Source of the DNA: an uncultured Lachnospiraceae bacterium
GTDB taxonomy: Bacteria; Bacillota; Clostridia; Lachnospirales; Lachnospiraceae
Direction: 5' to 3'
Length of the DNA stretch: 64,000 nucleotides
Assembly (NCBI GenBank): GCA_947177165.1
Contig: CAMWTP010000030.1
Location: 1-64,000, forward strand
Shown here: positions 55,211-63,871 of the stretch, one piece after another
Layout of the letters: each line of letters starts with the position of its first letter
Position numbering within the stretch: the stretch's first letter is position 1
Program-made: the position numbers and the translations under genes
The notes under the pieces: model-generated
The model's input: only the letters and a program-made list of their open reading frames with translations
Database searches by the model: none
Told to the model about the DNA's origin: nothing

Positions 55211-55217
55211 CATGCGC

Positions 55218-55259
55218 CAAATTGATAAAAGCGTCAGCTTTTTTCCCTTTATCAATTTG
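55218..55259. repeat. 12-base inverted repeat
   Basis: CAAATTGATAAA (55218-55229) pairs perfectly with TTTATCAATTTG (55248-55259) around an 18-base spacer rich in T on the plus strand. It could be an operator or part of an RNA hairpin. Confidence 0.6.
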
Positions 55260-55366
55260 TGTGCAAAATCTGTTATAATACACACCTCAATAACGTATAA
55301 GCTGATAAAAACTGGCGAGGGTGTGAATTATAACAACATATTGGTTATGTTCACAGCGACAACAAA

Positions 55367-56158
55367 TTATCCGTTGATTACCTGCATAATACCCATATAG
55401 ATGGCCCACGCCACCTTTTCCTGATAGTAATTCTGCGTCAGGAGCTGTGCCTCTGTGGGATTGCTCATGAAAGCGCACTCAACGATCACAATCGGAACAG
55501 ATGTCTTCTTGAGCAAATAGTAGCTGCCATTGTCCTTTGCCACGCGTTCCTTCTTGGGCTGGAGTGTCTTGATCAGCTGTGTCTGCATAATCTCAGCCGC
55601 GTCCCTGCTCCTGGCGGAATCTTTGTAATAAAACACCTGCACCCCACTGACAGAGGAATCCGGATAACTGTTCTGATGAATGCTGACTGCAAGCGCCGGC
55701 TTTGCCTCCTCGATGATGGCGAGACGATTTTTCATATCGACAACTTTTTTGTTGGAATCCGTTTCTTTGTACAATCCGTTGTCATCCGTCCTGGTCATGA
55801 CGACATTGATGCCGTTTTCTTTAAGATTGCGCTCGAGCTTTAGGGCGATGGCGAGGTTGATATCCTTTTCCAGTGCATTGTTGATACCGATTTTTCCCGG
55901 ATCAATCCCACCGTGCCCGGCATCCACTACAATTGTAATCTCATCGCCGTTTTTCTGAAATGACTTTCTTGTGTCCTCCTCTATCGTACTCACAAACTGT
56001 ACGGACTCTCTCGCCACCAGAATCATCGCCAGCACCAACAGCACCGTCAATATTTTTGTCGTAATATTTCCACATTTTGTATCCATACATTCTACCCGCA
56101 TATATGTACTCTGTAAATAATATGTCAAAAGAGATTTTTCCATGACTTCAATATACAC
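55367..56158 (-). CDS. CwlD-like N-acetylmuramoyl-L-alanine amidase
   Basis: The protein (up to 263 residues) has one N-terminal membrane segment (ILTVLLVLAMILVA) and an Amidase_3 domain with the zinc residues in VVDAGHGGIDPG, MTRTDD, SIHQNSYP and the catalytic glutamate in VECAFMSNPTEA. Its size and the short N-terminus fit CwlD, which helps form muramic lactam in spore cortex. The start is uncertain: the longest frame begins with GTG at 56158, with ATGs at 56143, 56101 and 56086, none with a good binding site. TTGACA at 56135-56140 may be a promoter within the longest form. Confidence 0.83.
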   Translation of the reverse strand: MYIEVMEKSLLTYYLQSTYMRVECMDTKCGNITTKILTVLLVLAMILVARESVQFVSTIEEDTRKSFQKNGDEITIVVDAGHGGIDPGKIGINNALEKDINLAIALKLERNLKENGINVVMTRTDDNGLYKETDSNKKVVDMKNRLAIIEEAKPALAVSIHQNSYPDSSVSGVQVFYYKDSARSRDAAEIMQTQLIKTLQPKKERVAKDNGSYYLLKKTSVPIVIVECAFMSNPTEAQLLTQNYYQEKVAWAIYMGIMQVING

Positions 56159-56220
56159 GCAAATGTATCCACGACGGCACCAAACCGCCTTATGATATCA
56201 AATATCGAAAGCGCGGAATG

Positions 56221-56249
56221 TTGTAATTGCGCTGAATATATGGTAAAAT
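56221..56249 (+). promoter_or_regulatory. Promoter of the small membrane-peptide gene
   Basis: TTGTAA, 17 bases, then TAAAAT. The peptide start lies 36 bases after the -10 box. Confidence 0.6.
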
Positions 56250-56284
56250 TATGTCGAACAATGACAGATTGGAGGTGTAGGGAA

Positions 56285-56377
56285 ATGTACGAAACCGTAG
56301 AACTGATAGTCACCATTGCTTTCATTGTAGTAGCCGGAATTGCAATCTATCAGGCGATCAAGAAAAAGAAAAAATAA
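56285..56377 (+). CDS. 30-residue single-helix membrane peptide with a lysine tail
   Basis: The peptide starts MYETVELIVTIAF, has one hydrophobic helix of about 19 residues and ends in five lysines. GGAGGTG lies seven bases before the ATG, a promoter is seen 36 bases upstream, and a perfect terminator follows three bases after the stop. This complete small unit supports a real gene. Its layout recalls small holin-like or type I toxin peptides and small membrane regulators; no family was recognised with certainty, and no antisense RNA was identified. Confidence 0.65.
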   Translation: MYETVELIVTIAFIVVAGIAIYQAIKKKKK

Positions 56378-56380
56378 ATC

Positions 56381-56438
56381 AAAAAAGCGCCGCAGGAATA
56401 CCGTTCATCCAATCGCTTCTTTCCTGCGGCGCTTTTTT
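56381..56438. terminator. Bidirectional rho-independent terminator
   Basis: AAAAAAGCGCCGCAGGAA (56381-56398) pairs perfectly with TTCCTGCGGCGCTTTTTT (56421-56438) around a 22-base loop. It ends the small peptide transcript on the plus strand and the secreted-protein gene on the minus strand. Confidence 0.9.
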
Positions 56439-56454
56439 ATTTCTTTCCTATATA

Positions 56455-57057
56455 TTAATCAGCAATCACACTGATCCTCAAATCCTGAACAGCCGTTGTC
56501 TCCTCGGAGAGGTTGGCAATGTACGGAAAATACTCTCCGCTCTCTGTTATCTCTATTTCACCGTTAAAAATGTACTGTTCTCCCTCTGCAGCGTACTGGC
56601 ATTCGTCCGGCTCTGATATCTTCTTATCCTTTGCGTACCCTACGCATACCCTGTCCGCGTCACTGTCTGCCATCACAAACTCAAAGCGAAGCTTATCTCC
56701 GGCCTTCAGCTGCAGCCCCTCTTCATTGGCAAAAAACAAAGCCATCGTATTTGCATAGGAATATAAGCTCTCTGTATAAAAATCATCTGCTGCCGTTCCC
56801 GGAACATCATACAGAACGGATATGTCATATTTATTCCTGATCTGCTGCTCTGTGAACCAGCTCAGCACTTTGCTCTCATACTTCTCCGGAATATACTGCG
56901 GCGGAATCTCCCCCGCTTCCAGCACAAAGCCCTGATGCAGGTTGGTCGGAAGCGATGTACTCTTAACATACACAACCGAGACAACACTGACAAACAGCAG
57001 CAATGCCGCCATTACAATAAAAGTATATTTTTTTGTTTTCATTCTTTCCATTATCAT
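56455..57057 (-). CDS. Exported protein of unknown function
   Basis: The 200-residue protein has a short basic N-terminus and a membrane segment near residues 11-31 (YTFIVMAALLLFVSVVSVVYV), with no lipobox cysteine. The outer part of about 165 residues is acidic and ends in a region with beta-strand character (YIFNGEIEITESGEYFPYIAN). I do not recognise the family. The gene faces away from the blaI-like gene; a TACTGTA/TACAGTA dyad (57100-57120) lies just before it, so it may be controlled by the same repressor. Confidence 0.6.
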   Translation of the reverse strand: MIMERMKTKKYTFIVMAALLLFVSVVSVVYVKSTSLPTNLHQGFVLEAGEIPPQYIPEKYESKVLSWFTEQQIRNKYDISVLYDVPGTAADDFYTESLYSYANTMALFFANEEGLQLKAGDKLRFEFVMADSDADRVCVGYAKDKKISEPDECQYAAEGEQYIFNGEIEITESGEYFPYIANLSEETTAVQDLRISVIAD

Positions 57058-57099
57058 ACCGTTTACCTCTAAAACTCCTTTCTTTTCAAAATAAATTAA

Positions 57100-57120
57100 T
57101 ACTGTATTTCTTTTACAGTA
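57100..57120. promoter_or_regulatory. TACTGTA-N7-TACAGTA dyad, candidate BlaI-type operator
   Basis: Seven-base perfect arms with a seven-base spacer lie 43 bases before the exported-protein start. They contain the TACA/TGTA half-sites that BlaI/CopY repressors read. Confidence 0.45.
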
Positions 57121-57204
57121 TCATTATATTTCAAATGTATCATTATGTCAACAATATATTCATTTTTATCATATTGTAATATTATTTTCAATATTAGCTT
57201 ATTC

Positions 57205-57233
57205 TTGACAAGCACTACAATGTATATTATGCT
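57205..57233 (+). promoter_or_regulatory. blaI-like gene promoter with an operator in the spacer
   Basis: TTGACA (57205-57210), 17 bases, TATGCT (57228-57233). The spacer contains TACAATGTA (57216-57224), close to the TACA-TGTA operators of BlaI/MecI/CopY, so autoregulation is likely. Confidence 0.6.
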
Positions 57234-57330
57234 AAAAATGAAAAATCACTGGAACGTGTTTGATAGATGTTTTCTTCCAGATATGCCAGACACGCTCTAA
57301 ATCCGTTTTCAAGAAAAGGTAATCTTCACC

Positions 57331-57765
57331 ATGAAAAAAGACATAAAAAAAAGACGTCTATTTGAAACACAAAATATAACAAATCGGGATTTCGATATTC
57401 TAAACATATTGTGGGAGTCACCAGGTCCACTGACTGCATCTGAGATTTTTAGAAAAAACAATGAACTTACGATGAATACCATTCAGGCTGTCCTTAGAAA
57501 GTTATTGCGGAATGGTTTTATTGAAGTAGCTGATGTCGTATATAGCGGAACTGTTCTATGCAGAAGTTACTGTCCAGTAATATCCTCTGATGAGTTTGCA
57601 CTGTCCAAAATAACAGCCGACTACAAAACCTATGGAAAAAATCTCTGCAAAACGTCTCTGGTTGCCTCTTTATTGGACGTTGAAGAGAACCCCCAACAAA
57701 TAAAAGCAGACATACAGGATTTGGAAGACATGCTCGCAGAATACAAAAAAAATATTCAGCAATAG
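57331..57765 (+). CDS. BlaI/MecI/CopY family transcriptional repressor
   Basis: A 144-residue winged-helix protein with ITNRDFDILNILWESPGPLTASEIF and NTIQAVLRKLLRNGFIE, the DNA-binding pattern of BlaI/MecI. The C-terminal dimer region is about 65 residues. In this family an M56 membrane protease cleaves the repressor when a signal is sensed; the next gene encodes such a protease. Targets probably include its own promoter and, perhaps, the divergent gene at 56455. Confidence 0.88.
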   Translation: MKKDIKKRRLFETQNITNRDFDILNILWESPGPLTASEIFRKNNELTMNTIQAVLRKLLRNGFIEVADVVYSGTVLCRSYCPVISSDEFALSKITADYKTYGKNLCKTSLVASLLDVEENPQQIKADIQDLEDMLAEYKKNIQQ

Positions 57766-57788
57766 CACAATATACATGGAGGTAATTT

Positions 57789-58910
57789 ATGAAATTTTCT
57801 TTTCAAACTGTGTACACTACAATATTAGTTACAAACATTTTGATCCTTTTTGTTGCTTCCGTTCTCAACAACCTGAAGATTATAACACAGTCAGGATATA
57901 AGATTGCATTATCAGGTATCATTTTAATTATCCTGCGCTTTGCCTTTCCTCTTGAATTTTTTTTCACCCGAAACCTGCCCTTGCCCAAATTTTTTTCCTT
58001 TTTTATTGCTAAAATCCTGCATCCCTATTGGGGGACCGTTTGTATCTGGCATATTTTAATGGTCATCTGGGGAATTGGCATCGCTTACAATCTTCTTCGC
58101 TACGTCAGAGGATATATCAATCTGATGCACTTTATACATACCCAGTCTGACAATGTAACAGATACAGAAAAATATCAAAAAGCTATCAAGCAGATTGGTG
58201 CATACAAAAAAGGCCAGAAATTTTCTGTGTATGAATCAGCAGATATTTATAGTCCTATGATCTGTGGGATTTTTCACCCCAGGATATTATTGCCAAAATA
58301 TTTATCCCTTTCTGACACCGACTTAGAACTGATACTCCGCCATGAAATATCACACTATTATCACAAAGACTTATTGTTGAAGATGATCATGGAACTCATA
58401 TGTATCGCATATTGGTGGAATCCCATATGTAAGATTCTAAAACGGCAGATCAATATCATATTAGAACTCAGAATTGACCACGAGCTTTCTATTGCTTCCG
58501 CTGAACAGAAACTTGCCTATTACAACTGCCTGCTTGACACCGCCAGGTATTCAGTCAACGAGACCTCATACTCCCCACACATCATCTATTTCTGCAGGAA
58601 TAGCCGTTCTATATTATATCACCGCATTGAAATCGGCTTGCATGCATCCCAGCGCCAATACAAAACATTAAAAATATTGGTTACTGTTTTATTAATCGCT
58701 ACATATATTATCTCTTATTTATTTGTTTTAGAACCTATATATGTATCACCGGAAAATGAAAAAATAACTGTTGGCACTATGTCCCCCGAATTTTACTATA
58801 TCGTAAATGACAGTGGAACTTACGATATTTACTATCAGGGGAAACATATTGAAACTGCCGATTCATTAAAATACTATTATGGTATTCGTCAATTTGAGGA
58901 AGGAGATTAA
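57789..58910 (+). CDS. BlaR1-like M56 membrane metallopeptidase without a penicillin-binding sensor domain
   Basis: The 373-residue protein has four hydrophobic segments and an HEISH zinc motif with a following glutamate region (LELILRHEISHYYHKD, then YWWNPICKIL), the M56 catalytic arrangement. BlaR1 proteins that sense beta-lactams continue with a penicillin-binding domain of about 250 residues. Here only about 60 residues follow the last membrane helix (ISYLFVLEP), so it must sense something else or need a partner. A small exported protein is encoded right after it. Confidence 0.85.
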   Translation: MKFSFQTVYTTILVTNILILFVASVLNNLKIITQSGYKIALSGIILIILRFAFPLEFFFTRNLPLPKFFSFFIAKILHPYWGTVCIWHILMVIWGIGIAYNLLRYVRGYINLMHFIHTQSDNVTDTEKYQKAIKQIGAYKKGQKFSVYESADIYSPMICGIFHPRILLPKYLSLSDTDLELILRHEISHYYHKDLLLKMIMELICIAYWWNPICKILKRQINIILELRIDHELSIASAEQKLAYYNCLLDTARYSVNETSYSPHIIYFCRNSRSILYHRIEIGLHASQRQYKTLKILVTVLLIATYIISYLFVLEPIYVSPENEKITVGTMSPEFYYIVNDSGTYDIYYQGKHIETADSLKYYYGIRQFEEGD

Positions 58911-58911
58911 C

Positions 58912-59145
58912 ATGCGAAAAAACAATCTTAAATTTCTTTATATTATCCTAATTTTCATAAGCTCAGCAACTATATTTTCAGAAAAAATGCTAACTGAAAA
59001 TATAGTTATCACGCACCAGTATTCACAATCATCTCACAGAAACAACACTATAAGCTGGCGTTATAAATTAATTGGCGACACACTATACAAACGTCTGTAT
59101 GACTACTCCAATGAATGCTGGATCGGGGAATGGATTCCTGTATAA
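58912..59145 (+). CDS. 77-residue exported protein downstream of the BlaR1-like gene
   Basis: The protein starts MRKNNLKFLYIILIFISSA, a signal peptide or membrane anchor, and its outer part of about 50 residues contains ITHQYSQSS, YKLIGDTLYKRLY and CWIGEWIP with one cysteine. The ATG lies one base after the BlaR1 stop codon and AGGAGA precedes it. It shares no recognised family. Its place suggests a ligand, inhibitor or sensor part for the BlaR1-like protease. Confidence 0.65.
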   Translation: MRKNNLKFLYIILIFISSATIFSEKMLTENIVITHQYSQSSHRNNTISWRYKLIGDTLYKRLYDYSNECWIGEWIPV

Positions 59146-59167
59146 CATACTCCTGCTGAATCCCTTC

Positions 59168-60004
59168 TCATCTCCTCACTATCCTCCCAGCCAGGCAGCT
59201 GATCAAAAACATCACGATATCCGCCGCTACGATCGTCGATCCGACCGGCGTTGAAAAGAGAATAGACAGTATGATTCCCGCGAGCGCGCAGACTACCGAT
59301 ATCACTGCGGCACAGATCACCACACCTTTAAAGTTCTGCACCACACGCATCGCGGACAACGCCGGAAAGATCACAAGCGCAGATATCAGAAGCGAACCCA
59401 CAAGATTCATCGCGAGCACGATGATCACTGCCGTAATAATCGCGATGAGATTGTTGTATGCCCCTGCTTTCAGCCCTGTCGCCCTGGCAAAATTCTCATC
59501 AAACGTGACTGCAAAGATGCGGTTATACAAAAAGATAAATACTACTACCACGATGACCGACATGGCCACGCACAGCCACACCTCGGCTTTCGTGAGCGTC
59601 AGTATCGAGGTCGAACCAAAGAGCGTACTGCACACGTCCCCTGAGATGTTTGCCGATGTGGAAAAAAGATTCATCACAAGATACCCCACCGCAAGCGAAC
59701 CGACCGATAGCATGGCAATCGCGGCATCGCCATGAATCTTAGGATTCTGCCCGGTTCTGAGTATCAATATCGCCGCGATGACTGTCACGGGCATGACCAC
59801 AACCGATGTATTGCCAAGGTCAAAAAGTGTCGCGACTGCCAGCGCCCCAAATGCCACATGGGACAGACCGTCGCCGATGTAAGAAAAGCGCTTCAACACC
59901 AGCGTCACACCGAGCAGGGACGAGCAGAGCGCAATCAGTGTCCCGACAACCAGCGCATAGCGCACAAAAGGATACGATAAATAAAACTGTAATGTCTGCA
60001 GCAT
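59168..60004 (-). CDS. znuB: ZnuB-like metal ABC transporter permease
   Basis: The 278-residue protein has about eight membrane helices and the family pattern KRFSYIGDGLSHVAFG near residue 38 and NLVGSLLISALVIFPALSA, both typical of ABC-3 permeases for zinc or manganese. It follows the ATPase gene by three bases. The substrate is taken as zinc from the histidine-rich binding protein in the operon. Confidence 0.9.
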   Translation of the reverse strand: MLQTLQFYLSYPFVRYALVVGTLIALCSSLLGVTLVLKRFSYIGDGLSHVAFGALAVATLFDLGNTSVVVMPVTVIAAILILRTGQNPKIHGDAAIAMLSVGSLAVGYLVMNLFSTSANISGDVCSTLFGSTSILTLTKAEVWLCVAMSVIVVVVFIFLYNRIFAVTFDENFARATGLKAGAYNNLIAIITAVIIVLAMNLVGSLLISALVIFPALSAMRVVQNFKGVVICAAVISVVCALAGIILSILFSTPVGSTIVAADIVMFLISCLAGRIVRR

Positions 60005-60007
60005 GTT

Positions 60008-60709
60008 TCACACCTCCACTGTTTCAAGCGCTTTCCAGAAATCGCTTCTGATATATTCACCCGCCGTCCCGATAAACGACTGCTCCTTTTCCACATGAAG
60101 AATATGGCTTGCATACTTTGCCGCAGCATGTATATCATGGGACACCATAATGATCGTCAGTCCATCCTGGTTCAATTCCCTGATCAACTGGTAAAATTCT
60201 ACTGTCACCTTCGGGTCCAACCCTGTCACCGGTTCATCGAGCACCAGAAGCTTTGACGACGCGCACAGCGCCCTCGCGAGAAGCACGCGCTGCTGCTGCC
60301 CTCCCGAGAGATTGCGGTAGCACTCCTTTTTCAGATTCCAGATATCCATGCGTCTCATATTTTCCTCAGCGAGCAGCTTTTGCTCCTTATGAAAAAACGG
60401 TCTTCTGCCGCACTTGGACAGCGCCCCCGACAGCACAATCTCCCACACGGACGCCGGAAAGTCCTTCTGGACAAATGTCTGCTGCGGCAGATAGCCAATC
60501 TCATGCGCTTCCAGCCCGTCACCGTACCGAATACTTCCGCCCATCAGCGGCGTGAGTCCGAGCAGCGTCTTCATGAGCGTGCTCTTTCCCGCGCCGTTTT
60601 CCCCCACGATGCACAGATAATCTCCTTTTTCAACCGAGAAGCTGATGTGCTCCGCCACCGGTGTTCCCTCGTAGCCCAATATCAGATTTTCACATACAAT
60701 ATAAGACAT
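60008..60709 (-). CDS. znuC: ZnuC-like metal ABC transporter ATPase
   Basis: This 233-residue ABC ATPase has VGENGAGKSTLMK (Walker A), GYLPQQ (Q-loop), NLSGGQQQRVLLARAL (signature) and LLVLDEPVTGLDP (Walker B), followed by MVSHDIHA. It powers uptake through the ZnuB-like permease. The gene is spaced 42 bases from the binding-protein gene. Confidence 0.93.
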   Translation of the reverse strand: MSYIVCENLILGYEGTPVAEHISFSVEKGDYLCIVGENGAGKSTLMKTLLGLTPLMGGSIRYGDGLEAHEIGYLPQQTFVQKDFPASVWEIVLSGALSKCGRRPFFHKEQKLLAEENMRRMDIWNLKKECYRNLSGGQQQRVLLARALCASSKLLVLDEPVTGLDPKVTVEFYQLIRELNQDGLTIIMVSHDIHAAAKYASHILHVEKEQSFIGTAGEYIRSDFWKALETVEV

Positions 60710-60751
60710 TCTTCTGACCTCCCGTCACAGATCGTGTATCCGTGCAGACAA

Positions 60752-61807
60752 TTAATCATTTAATGCCTGCCTCAGCACTTTCAGGTTTGCTTCCATCACA
60801 TTCAGATAGCTGAGTCCTGCCCTGATATCCTTCTGCGAAACAGACTGCATCGAATCCAGCACCAGTATCTGCTGATTTCCCAGTTTTGTGTTCTCAATGA
60901 CGACCCGGGCCAGCCTGTCATCGGAGCCGTCAATCACAAGGACCGTCCCCAGCCCCAGCTCATCCAGCTTATTGACCAGAAATGCCACCGTCCCAAAGCT
61001 TGCCTCCGTCTCCGCGCTGCACCCGTTAAAAGCCGCATAGTAATCCAGTCCATAGTCCTCCACAAAATACCGGAACGGAAACCGGTCTGCAAAGAGGAGC
61101 GTACTGCGGCTGCTGTCTCTGACTGTTTCTGCATACTGTATATCCAGTGCATTCAGCGCGGCGATATATCTGTCGCTGTTCTTTCTATACAAATCTATAT
61201 TTTCACTGTCCATAGCGGCAAGTTCCACAGCAATGTGCTCCACAATGCGCTCTGCATTTCGGATCGAAAGCCAGACGTGCTCATCATACTCCTGTTCGTC
61301 ATGCTCCCCATGGTCATGCCCGTCGTGTCCGCCGCTCCTTTCCACATGCTCCTCCTCGACAAGTCTCTCGCTGACCGCTTCCATCATGTTGATGACACGC
61401 ATATCGGGATTGACCGCCTCCTCCAGCGCATCGTCAACCCAGCCGTCGGACTCGCCGCCCACGTAGATAAACAGATCACACTCTGAAACCCTCGCAATGT
61501 CCAATGCTGACGGCTGAAAATTGTGCAGATCGCCGCCCTTGTCCATGAGCAGTGTCACCGAGACCTGTTCCTCATTGCCCTGAATCAGGTTTACAACCCA
61601 GTCGTACTGCGGAAATGTCGTGCAGACAATGTGAAAACGCTTATCATCCGCCAGAGCCGCACCGTCCCGGGCACAGCCTGTCAACAGACAGAGATACAGT
61701 ACAGCCAGTGCAGCGCTGCGCAAATGACAGCGGGAAACAGTGCCGTGTATTTTTGTCAGGACAAGGCGGAGGAAGGCGTGAAAGCGGTAAAAATTTTCTC
61801 TTCTCAT
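60752..61807 (-). CDS. znuA: ZnuA-like metal-binding lipoprotein
   Basis: The 351-residue protein has a signal peptide ending in the lipobox LLTGCARDG near residue 46, so it is a lipoprotein on the outer face of the membrane. The binding-protein fold follows, with a histidine and acid-rich loop (HDGHDHGEHDEQEYDEHVW, about residues 148-167) typical of zinc carriers, and a conserved HNFQPSALD for the first metal histidine. It delivers zinc to ZnuB. A dyad at 61834-61848 may control the operon. Confidence 0.9.
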   Translation of the reverse strand: MRRENFYRFHAFLRLVLTKIHGTVSRCHLRSAALAVLYLCLLTGCARDGAALADDKRFHIVCTTFPQYDWVVNLIQGNEEQVSVTLLMDKGGDLHNFQPSALDIARVSECDLFIYVGGESDGWVDDALEEAVNPDMRVINMMEAVSERLVEEEHVERSGGHDGHDHGEHDEQEYDEHVWLSIRNAERIVEHIAVELAAMDSENIDLYRKNSDRYIAALNALDIQYAETVRDSSRSTLLFADRFPFRYFVEDYGLDYYAAFNGCSAETEASFGTVAFLVNKLDELGLGTVLVIDGSDDRLARVVIENTKLGNQQILVLDSMQSVSQKDIRAGLSYLNVMEANLKVLRQALND

Positions 61808-62155
61808 CAGCGCATAAAGCCTTTCCTAAAATTTGCAACTCATTTGCATTTTTCAATTATATACATCTGCCGCTGTGATGTCAAGAAAATTTTAACACAC
61901 ACTTTTCACACACCTCCGCGCATAACAAGAGCCTGCAACTGCTTTTTCCCACAGTCACAGGCCCCTGCTTCCTTCTATGCACTTAAATTCTAGGCTGTCG
62001 TCTCATGACGCCCCCACTATATTCTGATACCACTCTTGTTTCAACAGCTCTGTATCGCTCATGCCGCTTCCATTTATCCGACATAGTCTTTATAACGATG
62101 AATGCAGCTGTTTAACCTCTATATCCCTATTCACATAGCAGTAAAACACTTAAGC
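61808..62155. other. Intergenic region upstream of znuA, no gene seen
   Basis: Between znuA and the GH18 gene, both minus-strand, are 348 bases. It holds the znu control dyad (61834-61848) and an imperfect stem with arms GCCTGTGACTG and CAGTTGCAGGC on the minus strand (about 61930-61963) that lacks a clear T-run. No further gene was supported. Confidence 0.5.
61834..61848. promoter_or_regulatory. TGCAA-N5-TTGCA dyad before znuA, candidate metal-regulator operator
   Basis: Five-base arms lie 27 bases before the znuA start, within an AT-rich stretch (TTGAAA upstream on the minus strand). The site is where a zinc-responsive repressor such as a Fur-family protein would act. The regulator is not in the window. 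Confidence 0.4.
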
Positions 62156-63871
62156 TCACTGCGCCATATACTCCGCGATCACGTCCCACACCGCCGGAAC
62201 CTCGAGCCCCAGCTTCCAGCTCGCGACCCCCTTGATGCCCTGGCTCTGCATCACCTGGAGTTTTACCCTGATCGAGTCCGCATCCTCCAGCCAGCACTGA
62301 TATATGGTATCATTCACCTGATACTCCGCATAGTTCTGACAGAATTCATCTGCCCACACCGGCGTTACCCCGTTTCTGGAAATCCAGTCCGCCTCAGCCG
62401 CCATCGTGAGCGTCGACGCCTTCAAGCCGTCCGGCCCCGATTCCCACACGCGTGTGTAGAACGGAATCGCATTGATAATCTTCTCTGCCGGCACAACATT
62501 CTTTGTGTTGACGATGCCGTCTTCCACGAAACCGATCGATGCATTGGAGCCTGCCGCCCCGCCACCGACATAGTGCTCGTCATAACCCATGATGATGATA
62601 TAATCCGCCACAATCCCCTGCTCTCTACGGTTGTAATGCGCTGTATATTCAGACGGGACATAGTTGTCCACTGAGAGGACAACCCCGCGCCTTCTGGTCT
62701 CAATTGAGAGCTCGCGCACAAACTGCACAAAATGAATGCCCGAGTCGCTTCGCACCTTCTCAAAATCAATGTTGATGCCGTCAAGTCCGTAGCTGTCGAC
62801 CTGAGCCATAAGCCCTTCGATCAAATGCCGACGGTTCTCTGACGATGACAGCAGCTCCACAAAATCAATCTCCACACCATACAGATCGGTACTGTCCACA
62901 TCCGTCACCAATGCCCACACATCAACGCCGAGCTCATGCGCCTTCGCCACATAGGACGCATTGGCAAGGCTTGTGAAATCGCCGCTGCTGTTGGTCAGGC
63001 GAAACCAGGTCGGTGCCACGACATTGACCGTCTTGGTCTGTGCAAGTGCGTTTGCAAGATAATCGCCGCCGACTTCCTCAAACACCTGATGAAACGTCAG
63101 ATTGATCTTCCCGTCTTTTTTGACATTATTGTATACAAATTCCTGAAATCCGGTATTGCACAGCCGCTCCGCCTGCGTCTCATCCGTCAGGAATTTATTT
63201 TCCACATATCCGATATAGGACTCCTCTGTCTTGACCTTCGACCAGTTCTCAAGCTTCTCAAGCACTGTCACCGTATCACCGGCCGCAAGCTCCACCAGGA
63301 TATCACTCTTGATCCCGCCCTGATAGCGCACTGCCGTCTTTTTCTTGAGCTTCGCTGTCATGTAACTATCCCACTGTGTGTACACCTGCACATGCAGCGG
63401 TCCGTCATACAGTTGATATTCAAAATTTGCATACCGCTTCACATATTCCGCCGCAATGTACAGTACATCTCCCTCATAAAAGGCCGCCTTGTAGCCGAGC
63501 TCCTGCCCTGCACCGGACACATACATCACATTGCTGCCATCACCGATATTGATCTGTATCACATCGGTATCTGTCGTAAACAGCAGTACCTGCTCTAAAC
63601 TGTTGACATAGAATCGGTCTGTAAAATAGGTCTCGACCGTTGAGAGCGCAAAGTATACTGCATTATCGCAAAATTTCGCCTTGTCATCGACGATTGTGTC
63701 CTGAACCACCATCGCCACCTCGTCCGCCTGCGTGATATTAAAATATTCGTTTAAATCTGCCTTATTCTTAGAATAAGAATACCGTTCCACTATCTGGCTT
63801 CCAAGTGCCACCGCTATCACAACGAAAATGAGAACAACCGGCACGAGGACCGTAACTACACGTTTTTTCAT
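62156..63871 (-). CDS. GH18 glycoside hydrolase with SH3 domain, membrane-anchored
   Basis: The 571-residue protein has an N-terminal membrane anchor (VTVLVPVVLIFVVIAVALG), a middle region with a bacterial SH3 domain (about residues 195-235, GDTVTVLEKLENWSKVK), and a C-terminal GH18 barrel. The catalytic motif reads YGLDGINIDFEKV, with the proton-donor glutamate in place. YIIIMGYDEHY is also typical. This layout is that of YaaH/SleL-type proteins of spore-forming bacteria, acting on N-acetylglucosamine bonds in cell wall or cortex. The ATG at 63871 follows GGAGG. Confidence 0.87.
   Translation of the reverse strand: MKKRVVTVLVPVVLIFVVIAVALGSQIVERYSYSKNKADLNEYFNITQADEVAMVVQDTIVDDKAKFCDNAVYFALSTVETYFTDRFYVNSLEQVLLFTTDTDVIQINIGDGSNVMYVSGAGQELGYKAAFYEGDVLYIAAEYVKRYANFEYQLYDGPLHVQVYTQWDSYMTAKLKKKTAVRYQGGIKSDILVELAAGDTVTVLEKLENWSKVKTEESYIGYVENKFLTDETQAERLCNTGFQEFVYNNVKKDGKINLTFHQVFEEVGGDYLANALAQTKTVNVVAPTWFRLTNSSGDFTSLANASYVAKAHELGVDVWALVTDVDSTDLYGVEIDFVELLSSSENRRHLIEGLMAQVDSYGLDGINIDFEKVRSDSGIHFVQFVRELSIETRRRGVVLSVDNYVPSEYTAHYNRREQGIVADYIIIMGYDEHYVGGGAAGSNASIGFVEDGIVNTKNVVPAEKIINAIPFYTRVWESGPDGLKASTLTMAAEADWISRNGVTPVWADEFCQNYAEYQVNDTIYQCWLEDADSIRVKLQVMQSQGIKGVASWKLGLEVPAVWDVIAEYMAQ

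Larger units (their letters stand above)
55051..55366. other. Intergenic region with inverted repeats, no gene seen
   Basis: The 316 bases between two minus-strand genes hold a TATAAT-like box for tsaC (55089-55094), direct repeats of TTGTAACATA (55154-55173), a dispersed hairpin repeat (55176-55210) and a 12-base inverted repeat (55218-55259). A plus-strand frame at 55203-55400 has no ribosome binding site. Confidence 0.55.
57058..57330. other. Divergent AT-rich control region with operator-like dyads
   Basis: This 273-base gap separates the exported-protein gene and the blaI-like gene. It holds TACTGTA-N7-TACAGTA (57100-57120), a plus-strand promoter (57205-57233) and TACAATGTA inside that promoter (57216-57224). 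No gene is evident in it. Confidence 0.6.

Noticed and set aside
55203..55400. Plus-strand frame of 65 codons
   Set aside because: No ribosome site; it starts within the dispersed repeat and ends inside the cwlD-like gene on the other strand.
56192..56284. Upstream extension of the 30-residue peptide
   Set aside because: The extension passes through the promoter, and the internal ATG at 56285 has a strong binding site.
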